Shown: positions 11,926 through 23,455 of the stretch, piece after piece | Layout of the letters: the number at the start of each line of letters is the position of its first letter | Position numbering within the stretch: the stretch's first letter is position 1 | Program-made: the position numbers and the translations under genes | Notes under the pieces: generated by a model | What the model saw: the letters and a program-made list of their open reading frames with translations, nothing else | Database searches by the model: none | Told to the model about the DNA's origin: nothing | Assembly: GCA_963693085.1 (NCBI GenBank) | Contig: OY856409.1 | Span: forward strand, 1,534,875,072 to 1,534,939,071 | DNA from: Alisma plantago-aquatica | Lineage: Eukaryota; Streptophyta; Magnoliopsida; Alismatales; Alismataceae | Direction: 5' to 3' | DNA length: 64,000 bases

Positions 11926-13660
11926 TGTAGGGTTTTTGAGTCACCTTTATAAGCTAATTTGTACTTGTTTTATGTGTTAATTCATCATCTTATTGACTAT
12001 AATGGCATGATTCACTTCCTTTAGCCTATAATCACTATATGCATCAAATTTATCTTATTTTATCCTATTCTGTATGAATTATAAAATTTCCTAAATTTGA
12101 CTTATATTTTACTCTTTGTTTCAGGGACTTTGTATTCCAGAACCTATCGATACCATCGACAGGTCTGTCGATACTATCGACAAGGCAATAATAACCAAAC
12201 CAGAGGAAAGCAATCCCGATCGATACCATAGACCACACTGTCGATGGTCTCGAGACTAGCTCAGCAGGAGAAAGTTCACCCCATCGATACTATCGACACT
12301 TTGGTCAATAGTATCGAGATATCACCAGGTTGATCCCAATTTTTAGTGACGGAAGCTCACCCTAAGGTGTCAATAGCATCGACACCCCATCAATGGTATC
12401 ACTGCCGTCGGATCAGGATTTTTCCCATAATTGCCACGATCGAACGACTGTGATCTTTTGGCAGCCGTAAGTCATACATATACCTAAGAAAAGATGGCCC
12501 AGACCTAAGGATCACGTTGCACTCAGCTGCACAAGTCATGAAGGAAGGAAAGTGAAGAACGGAGCCTAGGGCTATGCCTCGGGAGATTCCAGAGCAGAAG
12601 ACAGACGATTCTAGTGCTGGAAGGTTGTAGAATGTGCATCTTGCACCGAGGATCATCCGAATCTTCTCCGTTTCAGGGGTTACATCAGATTCTCATTTGT
12701 TTCCTCATTTTTCCCTCTTTCTTCTCCATGTCTATCGTTGAGATGAACATGCGGGGCTAATCCCCATTGTCCTTAGGATCGGGAGTAGCCCGGGGAATCG
12801 ATGTATGACAATTTTCCATTGATTATCATAATTTGTCTCAATCTCCCTGATATGTCGTGTTTCTATCACAATTTTCTATGCTTGATCACCATAGTTGATT
12901 TTTAATGCCATTAATCGCTATTAACGGAGAATTAGTGCTTGAAAAGGCACGATTAACACATTAACCAATAAATTCCTTAGACAAGGTAATGTATGGTTAA
13001 TGGTGGATCCCTAGAGAATTCATTAAAGAACTTAGATCTAGGGTATAAGTTGCTACTAGTGTGGAACTGACCTAGAACTAGGTAGGGAATTGTATTGTGG
13101 AAGCAAGCAATTCTAACTACATTCCATAATTAGGGATGAGGACCAAATTATGTTAATTGTGTAAAATTGCATGCAACGAGACCTCATGGTGAAACTGTAA
13201 CCCTAAGGATTCCCATTTCATTTGATTAAACTAAACATTTAATGATCATTCACTTTTGTTTTCTTTTTTACTTTATTTTCTTTTTCAAAACCAACAATCA
13301 ACTCTTTCAATCAATAATAATGATCAAATTCTACCAAACTATACTAAAAAGTTGTAATAAAATAAAACTTTGCATACCTTTTTCAAAAAGTTGGATATCT
13401 ACTCCTATCCACATCTAGAGTCTACTCTAACTAATCCTCCTTTATACTTTAATTCTTATTTAATTCCACATATGCCACTTTCCTGTTTGTCCTTTTCAAT
13501 CTTGTATATAAAATGCCATCAAACAAAACATCGGTCAGCATAAATGAATATGCCAGTATGTGGGGGAAACAAAAATCATGCAACAATGATAACAATGTAA
13601 TCAGCCAAATATCATTTAACAACCAAGATTACGTGTTAAGCAATACTACTCAATCCTTAC
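11926..13660 (+). mobile_element. Athila-like LTR B (solo or truncated)
   Basis: It begins TGTAGGGTTTTTGAG, resembling LTR A, exactly where homology of the two minus Tekay LTRs ends. It holds TTTCAGGGAC (12121), then a word array, then a GGGAGTAGCC block (about 12780) matching GGGAGTAGCC at about 32612 in the Athila LTR, then a T-rich stretch near 13260. No primer site or gag follows. The 3' end is uncertain; I place it before the TGTAACGCCC at 13672. Confidence 0.5.
12143..12400 (+). repeat. word array B: TATCGATACCATCGACA-type words
   Basis: Repeated imperfect words built from TATCGATA and ATCGACA occur at 12145, 12167, 12214, 12281 and onwards, on alternating strands (GTCGATGGTCTCGAG, CAATAGTATCGAG). 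The two cleanest neighbours are 21-22 bp apart. TATCGATA is itself palindromic. It follows TTTCAGGGAC directly, as array D follows TTTCAGGTAC in the Athila LTR. Confidence 0.7.
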
Positions 13661-13734
13661 CTATCCTCTATGTAACGCCCATGATACTACCTCTTAAAAA
13701 ATCTCTATGTTGTCCCTGCAATGGACTCAGATAC

Positions 13735-13960
13735 TACCTATCTGACGGGGTAGATCCCTACCCCCATGGCCCTACCTCACAGGTAGCCAATAAGTAGGGT
13801 TATGGAGTCGCATGGCCCTACCCAGAGGTAGTCCAATCCCTGACTCAAGGTGACTTGATGGACCTACCCCATTGGTAGCTATGTACTGAGTCATCCAATG
13901 ACCTGATGGACCTACCCCATAGGTAGCCATGTACTAGGTCAATCTATCAAGCTACACAGG
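13735..13960. repeat. word array E: CTACC...GGTAG inverted words
   Basis: At least four copies of an inverted word with arms CTACC and GGTAG around 5-9 bases occur (for example CCTACCCCATAGGTAGCC near 13911). Two of them sit in a longer repeat of about 54 bp beginning GATGGACCTACCCCAT. This is a further element-specific palindromic word family. Confidence 0.7.
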
Positions 13961-16045
13961 GGACTAGGATCTGAGCTAGTAGGCACATATCTTAAGTGAT
14001 AGTCATATCCACATTATAATTTGCATGAATTAAATTCATCCAAAAGTTTAATCAAGTCACCTATGAAAACTTTTTAAATCCTCAAAAAACCAATTCGGAA
14101 TATTTGTAAGCGTAACCACTTACCTGCCAGACTGATTTGAGATAGAATTAATCCAATCAATGCAAGAAATCCAATAGGCAAGCAATCACATAAAGAGAGC
14201 ATGCATATAATTTCTTATCATTGATCATGCCATCAAGATCTATTAAACCTAGCTTGCTTCCTAGGGTTTCTAGTCCACTTTTAGGGTTTCCATTGCAATT
14301 AGGGTTTCACTTCATTTTTACTATTTTAAACCCTAATTTTATACAATTATTCACAAACCCTAATTATTTCATCTATTCTTCATGAAGGATATTAAGGTTA
14401 TATTTTAACAACATATAACCCCAATTTCCGATTAAAGGGACAATTAAATGTCCATTAAGTCCATTATGCCTTTTTTACATTAAAACTACCATTTTTGTCC
14501 TTTTACGACATGATACGATTATTAGGTCCAATTATCATCTTTGGTTCTTTTCAAATTAACAACTTATCTTTCATGAACTCTATTTATTACTAATTCCACC
14601 TTTATTCCTTAAAAACATAATTACCATGTTAAGGGTATTTATCTACAATTAGGAACTTTTATACTTGACATCATATCTCAGCTTTATTCATGAATTTGAA
14701 CAATTAAAGCCATTAAGAGTCACAATTACTAACATTAGGGTTTCAAGTCCCGTTAAAGCATATTTATGCACATGGAATCTTAAATTAATCTAACTATGCA
14801 TAAAGATCATACTTTTAGATCTAATGTGCCCTTTTATAATCAACATGTTAATATCAAATTTAAATTTCCATTTAACCCTTCCCAAATCATTAATCACCAA
14901 AGATTTGGGTTTTGCATTAATTAAACTATTAAACATAGCATCTTTACACACTTTTTGAATTGCAATCAGAATTAGGCTTCAATTATATTTTTATTTCATT
15001 CCTCGTGTTCTGTTGATAAATTTTCATATATAACTTATTTTGAATAGAGTTACCAATAATTAACTACATATTTTGCAAGTTAATTGGATTTGAACCAATC
15101 ACACACTGACACGTCAGTGTTTGCTAGACTCTTATTTGCCATGCAAGAAGGTTACTTAAAAATATAACTAAATTACTAAGTTTCCCTTACCTGGCCTTCT
15201 TTGACCCCGGGCTAAGCTGGTAATTTAGCCTGTTGTCGCCTCCCACCTCGCGTCGCCTCCTCCTCCGCGACGCAGCGCTGCACGGAGATTCCACTGGACA
15301 AGGGCGCCTTCCCTCCTCGTCCTTCTTCCTCCTGGTTTGACTCACTCCTTCCTCCAGTGGAAAGGGCAGTGAGGGAGAGCCCTGGTGCCTCCCACCACCA
15401 TCCTCCTCGATTGTCTTCCTCCTACTGACCTGCACCATTCCTGAGGCTCCGACCCGTCAAGGCAAAGCAGTGACCGACTGCTTGCGAGGACGCTTAGGAT
15501 GATGACCCGACACCAGAAAGTATAGAACTCCACTATGTAGGTAGGGCACAAAACCAGCTATTCCACATGCCCATCCTCCTCTTCATTCAGCATGCTACCA
15601 GGACACAGGCTTGCCTATGGTTGCCGCCCGGTTAGCTCCGACGAGTGGGGATCCTCCTTGCTTGATGAGAGTGATACCATCAGCAATACCCTAGACATGA
15701 AACATGCCACCCCGACACTCAGCTACCAACCAGATGTGCTTTCCATCAGCATGCTCGATGTTGGTGATCAGCCTTGGCATTGGGACAGTACTAGTCTTGG
15801 GTCTCATCGTGTGTTGCCATATCTTTGTTAATGTGGCGTAGTGCCGCAAAGATCAGGGCAACTCAACAACTATAGCAGGGGAGACAATAGATGAGGGGAA
15901 CATGGTGCCCTTGATGATCGAGTAAGAACGATGCTCGTACACAGAACATAGCAAAACCGGTTGCTAGGGTCTTTCGTAGGGTTCCCTCATTGCTACCATG
16001 GCATGAGAGACGTCCTCCTTAGGGATGAGAAGGCTGCCTGTAGTT

Positions 16046-16059
16046 CCATATATATACAC
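16046..16059 (-). promoter_or_regulatory. minus-strand TATA box of LTR
   Basis: The complement reads GTGTATATATATGG and lies about 700 bp from the minus LTR start, just before the GC-rich leader. Function is inferred from position. Confidence 0.4.
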
Positions 16060-16755
16060 GAATCTCATGGCGAGCGTCTATTGTTCTCACCCCTTTAGGG
16101 TTTGTCTCCGTTAAACCCTTTCCTGTCTAGAGAGTCCTATTCTCACATGTATGTTGTCTAATCACAAATCGATGCTTCTAGTTTCCATATGTTTAAGGAA
16201 ACCAAATTAACATATATTCCTTCCTTTTCTTTATTAATAAAACCCATGGTTATTATTTATATGATATATGATAAACCACCACTCTCTTATATCTTGGATT
16301 TCCTTGGACCTCAAGGAACCTTATTGGCTCTAAATCCCATCTTGGAAATATTTCTTTAGCCTTTTCTCTATCTTTTATCCCTTTTCTTATTTATTTATTT
16401 ATTCAAATAAATTCCTTTTCCTTTTCTTTCATTAGAAATCATAGGTATACGAAATTACTGCATTGTGTCCACTTATGCCACTATCTAGAGATTTCCATGT
16501 ATTTCTCATAAATACTTTGCTTAATATTCATTATCTTGTATCCTTTCTAATATTTGGACTTTTCTTCTTTTCTTCTCTTTTATATCCATTATTGGATTAC
16601 CAAAATAATAGAAATCACGAAATTCCTATCCAAAGGAATATTTGCATAGAAATCCATCCTTTGAAGAAAAGCATACAACCTTTTCAATAAAGTCCAAATT
16701 CATAAAATCAATACATTTCATTTATAAAAACATATGTGAAATTGAGGTTGTGACA

Positions 16756-17941
16756 AATTTGTTGGAGGGTGTCTTGTGTGTTAGTAGGTTAAGGCAGAGC
16801 ATCAAAAGCCTACAGGGACTTTGCAATCGTTGCATGTACCACAATGGAAGTGGTATCATGTTACGATTGACTTTGTGGTTGGTCTATCTAGGACAACCAA
16901 AGGTCATGATTCCATTTGGGTGATCCTCGATAGGTTAACCAAGTCAGCACAGTTTTTGCTTATGAAGACAACATACACAACTGAGAAGCTTGCATAGATA
17001 TATGTTGATGATATTGTTCATTTGCATGGAATCCCAAATACCATCATGTTTGTTAGAGGTCCTCAATTCACCAATCGCTTTTTGGAGCACTTACACATTG
17101 CTTTGGGTATGCAGTTAAGGTTCATCAATGTGTTCCACCCACAGATAGATGGACAATCTATGAGAATGATACAGACTTTGGAAGATCTTCTGAGATCTTA
17201 TGCCTTGCAATTTTTGGGCAGTTGGGATGTGCACCACATTTTGATAGAGTTTGTATATAATAATAGTTATTAGAGGAGCACTGATAAGGCACCATATAGG
17301 CCTTGTATCGGAGAAGTTGTAGGTCTCCATTGTGTTGGTATGAGACAGGTGAGTACCATATTTTGGGTCATTAGCTTGTGCAATAGACAACAGAGAAAAT
17401 AAAGACGATACAACAACAATTAAAGGTAGCCCAAGATAGGAATAAATCATATGCAGATAACTATCGTAGTCCCTTAGAATTCCAAGTGGGGTATAGAGTG
17501 TATCTCAAGGGCTCTCCTTGTAAAGGTGTTTTGAGGTTTGGGAAGAAGGATAAGTTGGCTCCTAGATATATGTGACCTTAACCTGTAGTGGCACGTGTTG
17601 GGAAGGTGGCATATAAGCTGGAGTTGCCACCTGAGTTACACAAGTTGCATTTAGTGTTTCATGTCTCCATGTTGAGGAAGTGTCATCCATACACTTAGCT
17701 GGTTTTGCATCCTATGGAGTTTGAGGTAGATGAGGATGTGTCTTATGTGGAAGGTCTTGTGTTAATCCTAGATAGGAGGATCAAGAAATTGAAGAAGAAG
17801 GATATCATTTTGGTTAAGGTTCTATGGCATCACCGTGGTGTAGAGGAACCCACCTGGGATCTTGAGGAAGACATGTGTAGGAAGTAGCCGTCTCGTTTTG
17901 TATAGGATTTAGGGGGGAAATTCTTGTTAGGGGTTTATGGT
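16756..17941 (+). pseudogene. gypsy chromovirus integrase and chromodomain remnant
   Basis: It opens in the middle of the integrase zinc finger (GGCLVC, with the next two Gln codons now TAG TAG), then VKAEHQKPTG, IDFVVGLSR (first catalytic Asp), HLHGIPNTIMFVRGPQF (second Asp lost or shifted) and HPQIDGQSMR, where the catalytic Glu is replaced by Met. It ends with FHVSMLRKCHP-like and chromodomain blocks (VSYVEG, LDRRIKKLKKKDI, WHHRGVEEPTWDLEEDM) at 17705-17887. The same domain order occurs in Tekay-2, to which it is clearly related. Stops and frameshifts make it inactive. Upstream gag, protease and reverse transcriptase are absent because the minus LTR abuts it. Confidence 0.85.
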
Positions 17942-18290
17942 TGTAAGGCCCCTAACCTATATTAATGCTTGAGTATGCTTCATTTTCTTAATAAGATGCT
18001 TAGAACCTTAGTCTAATCCCTTGAGATGTTGATCTAACATGTGACAACCTTATGTTTCCAGTTTGGTTATGTTTTGATGATTTTTTAGCTTTGTATGCTT
18101 GTTTTGGGCCAAGTTGCAAATTACCCATGTTGATGGGTTATCTTGAAATTAGTCACATGTTGAGTGTGCCCTTAGGGATTTAGCATCATGAGAGAGATAA
18201 TGATGCTATGTGGAACCTTGTTGGACATTGGTCGATGAGGTGGCATCCTATGGTGATGCTAGGGTTTTCTAGGGTTTTAACTTTCGTGAT
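17942..18290 (+). mobile_element. start of the 3' LTR of the same gypsy remnant
   Basis: Directly after a polypurine-like GGGGGGAAATTCTTGTTAGGGG comes TGTAAGGCCCC. The next 300 bp align loosely with the start of the Tekay-2 LTR (shared TTGCTTGTTTTGG-like, AATTACCCA and TTGAnGGGTTA stretches), so the two are relatives. Homology fades near 18290, before the LINE-type sequence, so the LTR is truncated or interrupted. Confidence 0.6.
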
Positions 18291-18660
18291 GTGTACCAAC
18301 GGTGCCCTGGTAGGGGAGCTTGCTAACTACTGGTGTGGTCATGGTCTTCTTGCACGACCAACTCTAACTTCCCTACATTCCTCCATCACCCAGTTCTCAT
18401 CTTCCCTCGTACTAAGAAGGTGCGGCAAATGAGGTTTTGGGAGTCACCACCTAGGGTTGCATCGGTCACTCTCACGGTCTAGAGGGCGACTCCAAGGACC
18501 ACAGAGAGGGGGTTTCCCCTGCCTCCCACCCCCAACCTATCTCTCTATGCCACCCTCCGCCTCCCCATCCCTTCCCTTCCTTGCCTAATCATGCACCATC
18601 TAGACGGAAGTCATTACTGATTCCACGACGACCAACTCGCCAAAGCACCCTGCCTCCACG

Positions 18661-18934
18661 ATGACCACCATGGCTGAGCATGTTGCTACTACCACAGAAG
18701 TCGCTGTTGCTACCACAAAGGTCACTATTTCTACCATGACTATGACTGGACATGCTGCGAAGGTGAGGAAATCATGGACCCAGGTCCTTGGAGGTTCTGA
18801 AACCTTCAAGGAGCATGACTTCTCGCCCCTGGAGAGGATTGATGGCAAGAGTTTTGTCACCATCGATAATAGAACTCATGAGGTGATGCAATGTTCTTGA
18901 AAGAACATGGCCATACTCTATGTGATGGGAAAAT
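18661..18934 (+). pseudogene. LINE-type ORF1 (DUF4283-like), N-terminal part
   Basis: An ATG at 18661 starts a frame with a Thr/Val/Ala-rich leader, then KSWTQVLGG and FSPLERIDGKSFVTI, the opening blocks of plant DUF4283 proteins, many of which are ORF1 of non-LTR retrotransposons. A TGA at about 18898 stands where the family normally has Trp (TGG to TGA). The frame then runs on as KNMAILYVMG up to 18934, where copia sequence begins, and resumes at 28058. GC-rich sequence with C-tracts from about 18300 to 18660 may be the 5' leader of the LINE. Gene identity is from pattern memory of the family. Confidence 0.6.
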
Positions 18935-20125
18935 AGTTGGTATGTATGCTCTGAGAGCCAATCATGGGATGATTGGTGGGATACGTTAGGATTGATTTGA
19001 TAAAACATCAAAGGAAAGCTTCCAATTATTTCTGGTTCAGTCATATGAGATTGTGAAAGAACAGATTGAATGTCTAGAGAATGACAGTACTCAATGACGT
19101 ATGCTTTCAGGTTAAGCACCTGAACGATGAGATCATACGGATGCTAAGAGTTTGTACATTCTTGTTATGTCCCTAGTCGGATGTCATTGTGGAAGGTAGA
19201 TAGACAACAATGACACACAAGACTAGATTGTGGTGTTGGTTGAAGACAAAATCTCATTAGTCATGATGTAGAGATATCAAACCAAACACATAGGTACTTG
19301 TTAGAGAACAAGTGTACCGGACAGACCCACCGTGAGTTTGACACATGGAACCATGACATGGTAGTCACAGTCAGTACTCACAGTGATGGTGGTGAGTGTA
19401 TTTCTTTGACCTGAAATCACTGCACTCAACACATGTTGTTGGGCACACTTTGACATCATCAAACACAGTCCTGAAATATGGGTTGTTATAAAGGTGATGA
19501 TTGGGTGGCTTTGACACATGGGGCTTTTGAGGGGTGAGTGATAGATATGGGATTTATCCCTCCCGAGGGAGTATGATATCCATGGCCACTTGATGAGTAG
19601 GATTGAGAAAGGCGTGCACGCATGTGTGAATCAGTATGTGATATTGATGTCATACATATCTCTTCCAGTCTACTCTGAGATCAAGAAAGTGAATGAACGT
19701 TGACAGGATGACTGTTCCATGCCTCGAGTTCATTCGGGATATCAGTGACAAAGGAATTATACATTCACTGTAACAACATTCACGGACTGTAGGATTGAAA
19801 GTTGTTCTCCAACTTTCTACTTTCACTTGGGTAGCATTGATGTGTGACTAGGCACTGCTCTTTTCTTGTGAAGTCATAAGTGTTATGGACTTTTACTGCC
19901 AACGTGAAATGGACCTGCAAGGTCACACACATAGGATTTAACCTGGAAGAGGAGTTTTGTCCACAAGCAATGTTTAGATTGATTACTAAAGGAGTTTAGT
20001 AGTTCAATTAAACATTCAATTGATTGATAGCTCAAATATCATAATGTTCAAGGTGTTGGACATATTGATTGGAGTATCAGATTGATTGAAATCACAATTG
20101 ACTGATTCTACACAATCTGCACTCC

Positions 20126-20520
20126 CAACCGATCGGTTCAAGTGTTGAACCGGTCGGCTGAGGTTGTTGAACCGGTCGGCTCAAGTGTTGAGCCGATCGG
20201 CTCAAGATCAGGGTGAACCGATTGCTTCAAGTGTTGAAACGATCGATTTAACTGGTGCAACCGAGCAAGTTGGGAAAGTAGGATTGGTGAGAATTTTCCT
20301 TTCGTTTCAATTTTCCAATTTGATTGGGAAATAGGATTGGTATTCGATACCAATTAGAAACAAAAGAAGGAAAGTCAATCGGGAACCGACCAGGACCACC
20401 AACCGACCGGTTCACTTGTGAACCGACCGGTTGAGGTGTCCCAACCGATCGGTTGAGGTGTCAACCGACCGGTTCAGGTCCCCAACCGACTGGTTCACTT
20501 GTGAATCGATCGGTTTAGGT
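20126..20520 (+). repeat. word array C: CCGATCGG/CCGACCGG at 20-22 bp spacing
   Basis: Cores of the type CCG(A/G)(T/C)CGG begin at 20129, 20150, 20172, 20193, about 20218 and about 20239, and again at 20403, 20423, 20445, 20465, 20486 and 20506. Most steps are 20-22 bp, two turns of the DNA helix. The words are joined by short linkers such as CAAGTGTTGA and GAGGTGTC. At 20188-20205 TTGAGCCGATCGGCTCAA is a perfect 18-bp palindrome. The array ends about 100 bp before the TATA box. Confidence 0.85.
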
Positions 20521-20615
20521 TGCGAGTTGGTTGCTTTTGTGGAAAATCTCGAACCCTTCTACTCCTGCTTTTAGTCCCGCATTGCCCGGGATGGAGAACC
20601 CTGTCCCATGACCCT

Positions 20616-20629
20616 CCTATATATATAGG
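20616..20629 (+). promoter_or_regulatory. palindromic TATA box of copia LTR 1
   Basis: CCTATATATATAGG is a perfect 14-bp palindrome lying between the word array and the transcribed leader. LTR 2 has the same site at 27516-27527, one TA shorter. Core-promoter role is inferred. Confidence 0.65.
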
Positions 20630-21160
20630 GGTATTTGGGGCTTCTCAAAGTACAACTCAGTGCAACCAGTTGCTCTGCAAAGTTGTCGTTCTCTCTGGTT
20701 TTGGTAAATGAGAGAGAGCTCGAGCAAGTGCTACCCGCAAAGCGAGGTGCAGCAAGGGAAAGACAACTACAGTTGTAATCGAAGGCAGGAGAGTGTGTTG
20801 GCAACTAGTACATCAAAAGTAGGGTGTGACTCCTTCCACTTCCTTGTGGGACAAGGAGTGTGGAGTTCCAGGTGGTCCGTGTGGAATACTTCAGAGGCGG
20901 GAGGTTTCTACCACTTAGGAGGACAACCTTCAATCCTGTCAGTCTCGGTGCGACCAGGAGCTGCACAGACACTGTCTAAGACAGGTGGTGAAGACCGCGC
21001 AAGCCGCGAGGTATTGTCGCCGAGCAAGCCTCAGGACAAGGTATGATTCCAGAAACCATCCTTTCCTATTATATAGACGTTGACGCATTTCCTTGTTCCG
21101 GGTTTGGGGGAGAAAATTTTTGTTTCCGCTACCTTCTCTGTCTCCCCTAAAACCCAACAG

Positions 21161-21170
21161 TGGTATCAGA
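21161..21170 (+). other. primer-binding site, initiator tRNA-Met type
   Basis: TGGTATCAGA lies one base after the LTR end. It is complementary to the 3' end of plant initiator tRNA-Met, the usual primer of copia elements. Confidence 0.85.
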
Positions 21171-21607
21171 TCCACGTCAACTACTCTATATTTTAGGAAT
21201 ATCGATATGATTGATTTTGGTTTGTCGCCTTTATTTATTGCATACGATGTGAATAAAATTGGCTTTATGCATGTCAAATCCTAAATCCACAAATCACAAA
21301 TTACATATATGATATGTATTATTAATGCACTCGATACGCGTCACCCTTAAACCAGTTTTGTGGTGGATGTATAGGGTGGTTATGGCCAATAAACCCTATC
21401 TGTGTATGGTTGTATGTGGTTGCTTGCATCTCGGTCTGCACACCAATCTTCCCTCTCCTATTCCTGATGTAACTCGAAATAATTCGAGATTATTTCCTAC
21501 CTTTGCTCCCCTCGAATGTAACTCATGGATTCTCTTTATACAATGTAAAATAGGATAGATTTTATTTCCTGTTATGTCAAAGAACGGAGGACATCGAGAC
21601 GACAACT

Positions 21608-21805
21608 AAGACGATCGGTTCAAGGCGTGAACCGATCGGTTGATGTTCCAGACGATCGGTTCAAGGAGTGAACCGATCGGTTGATGACTGATTCGAGGAG
21701 CGAGATGAGCGGGTGGCGGCCATGATGAGATGCACAATGTCCAGGCGAACCGATCGGTTGGAGGAGCCAACTGATCAGCTAGTGGCACCCAGACGACCGG
21801 CCAGA
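21608..21805 (+). repeat. internal copy of word array C
   Basis: Downstream of the primer site there are at least five more CGATCGGTT-type words (near 21612, 21631, 21651, 21671 and 21749), several about 20 bp apart and with the same linker style (TTCAAGG, TTGATG). The element therefore uses the same word both in its LTRs and in its untranslated leader. Confidence 0.75.
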
Positions 21806-22597
21806 GAGAACAGATCATTCATGAGATGAGTTGATCAACTCGGAAGGCAAAGCACATAAGTTCATCTTGTACAGGTTGCATGTGATGTAGACCTAGATGA
21901 CCGTGATTCTTCTTGGCTCGAGGAATCACAATAGGATGGCCATAATCATCGCTTTTATCGTTTGTGCATGTTTTCTGTGGGATATAGCGTGTATATGATA
22001 CGTACTATGTATTGTGGTGATTGGATATGTATATGTATATAAAAACCAAATCCCTCATTAAAATGTTAAGTTTTAGATGCCTTCCAAATGCGACACACGT
22101 GAAAAGTTTGATCGACCAAGTGTGGGCACGCCCAAGCGTGGTGCACCCTATATCTCGTGGAAGCGTGAAGGATGAATGTGTGGGTCTGCCCAAGCAGGGT
22201 GCATATTCATCGTGTTTGCTTTGGGTCGGACTTAACAAGGTGACCTAGATAGGATCTTAAACCTTGAGGCATGGAGATGATCATTGCAAGGAGTCGCATA
22301 TGACATCTTATCAAGAGTTGCATATGATGCAATTGGCAAGAGTTGCCTACCTGAGAGATCTACATTGTGGGTGACAACCCAAGCTGGTCCATGACTTAGA
22401 GGATTTCAAGATCTTGCCCACTAGAAGGTTGTACGCTGCAATCTTATGAATTAATGGTGAGGGCTATCAATTTGAAGTAAAATAGTGGGAGCGATAATTA
22501 ATTAAAGGCCTAATTATATCATCAAATTTTCAAATCAATCAAATAAGTAAAAAATGAGTTTTTGGACTAAAATTGCATATTTCCTTTTGTAGTACAA

Positions 22598-23455
22598 ATG
22601 ATGACAAACAACAATCACTTCTCTTTGTGATCGGTCCTTGAAAAGGACAAGCTTAATGGGACAAACTTCCACGACTGGTATCGGACATTGAGAATTGTTA
22701 TCACTCAAGAGCGTAAGCTCTATGTCCTGGATACTCCAATTCCAGAGGAACCCGCTCCTAATGCACCAAAGGCAGAAAGGGATGCTTACAAGAAGCGTGT
22801 TGATGATGTCATTGATGCAAAGTGCTTGATGTTATGTTCTATGAACCATGAGTTGCAGAGACAGCATGAGAACATGGGTGTCATTGAGATGATTCAACAT
22901 CTCAGGAACATGTATGAAGATCAGGCATGGCAAGAGAGATACAATGTCTCAAGGGCACTGTTCAAGTGCGTCATGACAGAAGGAGATCCAGTTGGTCCTC
23001 ACACACTCAAGATGATTGGGTATGTGGAGAACCTACAAAGACTGGGATTTCCACTGAGCCAAGAGTTGGCTACTAACGTGATACTGCAATCGTTGCCAGA
23101 ATCATACAGTCAATTTGTGATGAACTACAACATGAACAATTTTGATAGGCCACTGTCAGAGTTATTGGGCATGTTGAGGACAGCCGAGATACAGATGAAG
23201 AAGGACAAGACTAAACCTGTGATGGTGATCACAAGCAAGAAAGGCAAGTCCAAGCGCAAGGGTAAGGGCAAAGCTAAGAAAGGTTCTGATGCTAGCCAGG
23301 AGTCCAAGCCGTCTTTAGCTCTCAAGGCCAAGGGAGGCGTGACCAAGAAAGGAAATTGCCACCATTGTCAAAAGCCAGGACATTGGAAAAGGAATTGTCC
23401 TCTCTATCTGGAAGAACAAAAGAAGAAGGAGGTGAATGATGTCTCTACTTAAAGG
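22598..23455 (+). pseudogene. gag: copia gag polyprotein, nearly intact
   Basis: The frame starts at ATG 22598. One TGA at 22628 (codon 11) interrupts it, then it stays open to a TAA at 23453. Blocks in order are LEKDKLNGTNFHDWYR, the QERKLYVLDTPIPEEP stretch, MLCSMNHELQRQHEN, LKMIGYVENLQRLGFPLSQE and LQSLPESYSQFVMNYNMN (UBN2/retrotransposon gag fold). A Lys-rich linker and the zinc knuckle CHHCQKPGHWKRNC follow. A late ATG at 22688 could also serve as start. In the family this protein forms the virus-like particle and packages RNA. With a single early stop and no frameshift in about 285 codons it is far better preserved than the pol that follows. Confidence 0.9.

Larger units (their letters stand above)
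13672..16755 (-). mobile_element. probable minus-strand gypsy LTR
   Basis: On the minus strand the upper end begins TGTCACAACCTC, a usual start for plant gypsy LTRs, and lies directly against a gypsy integrase fragment that resumes at 16756. Reading down the minus strand there is a TATA box (16059-16046), a GC-rich leader (about 15990-15195), a CAG/GTAAGG donor-like site (about 15191), then long AT-rich sequence with telobox words (14340-14260). This order matches the Tekay-1 LTR. The lower boundary at 13672 is uncertain and no partner LTR or duplication was found. Confidence 0.45.
18935..21159 (+). repeat. 5' LTR of copia element (2,225 bp)
   Basis: It begins (A/T)GTTGGTATGTATG and ends CCCAACA one base before the primer site. 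It contains the word array C (20126-20520), a palindromic TATA box (20616), and a following leader with blocks also seen in LTR 2. Its partner lies exactly 6,900 bp downstream at the start. Confidence 0.9.

Noticed and set aside
15592..15831. 79-codon plus-strand frame in the GC-rich part of the minus LTR
   Set aside because: Antisense to the inferred leader, no domain, and composition explained by GC content.
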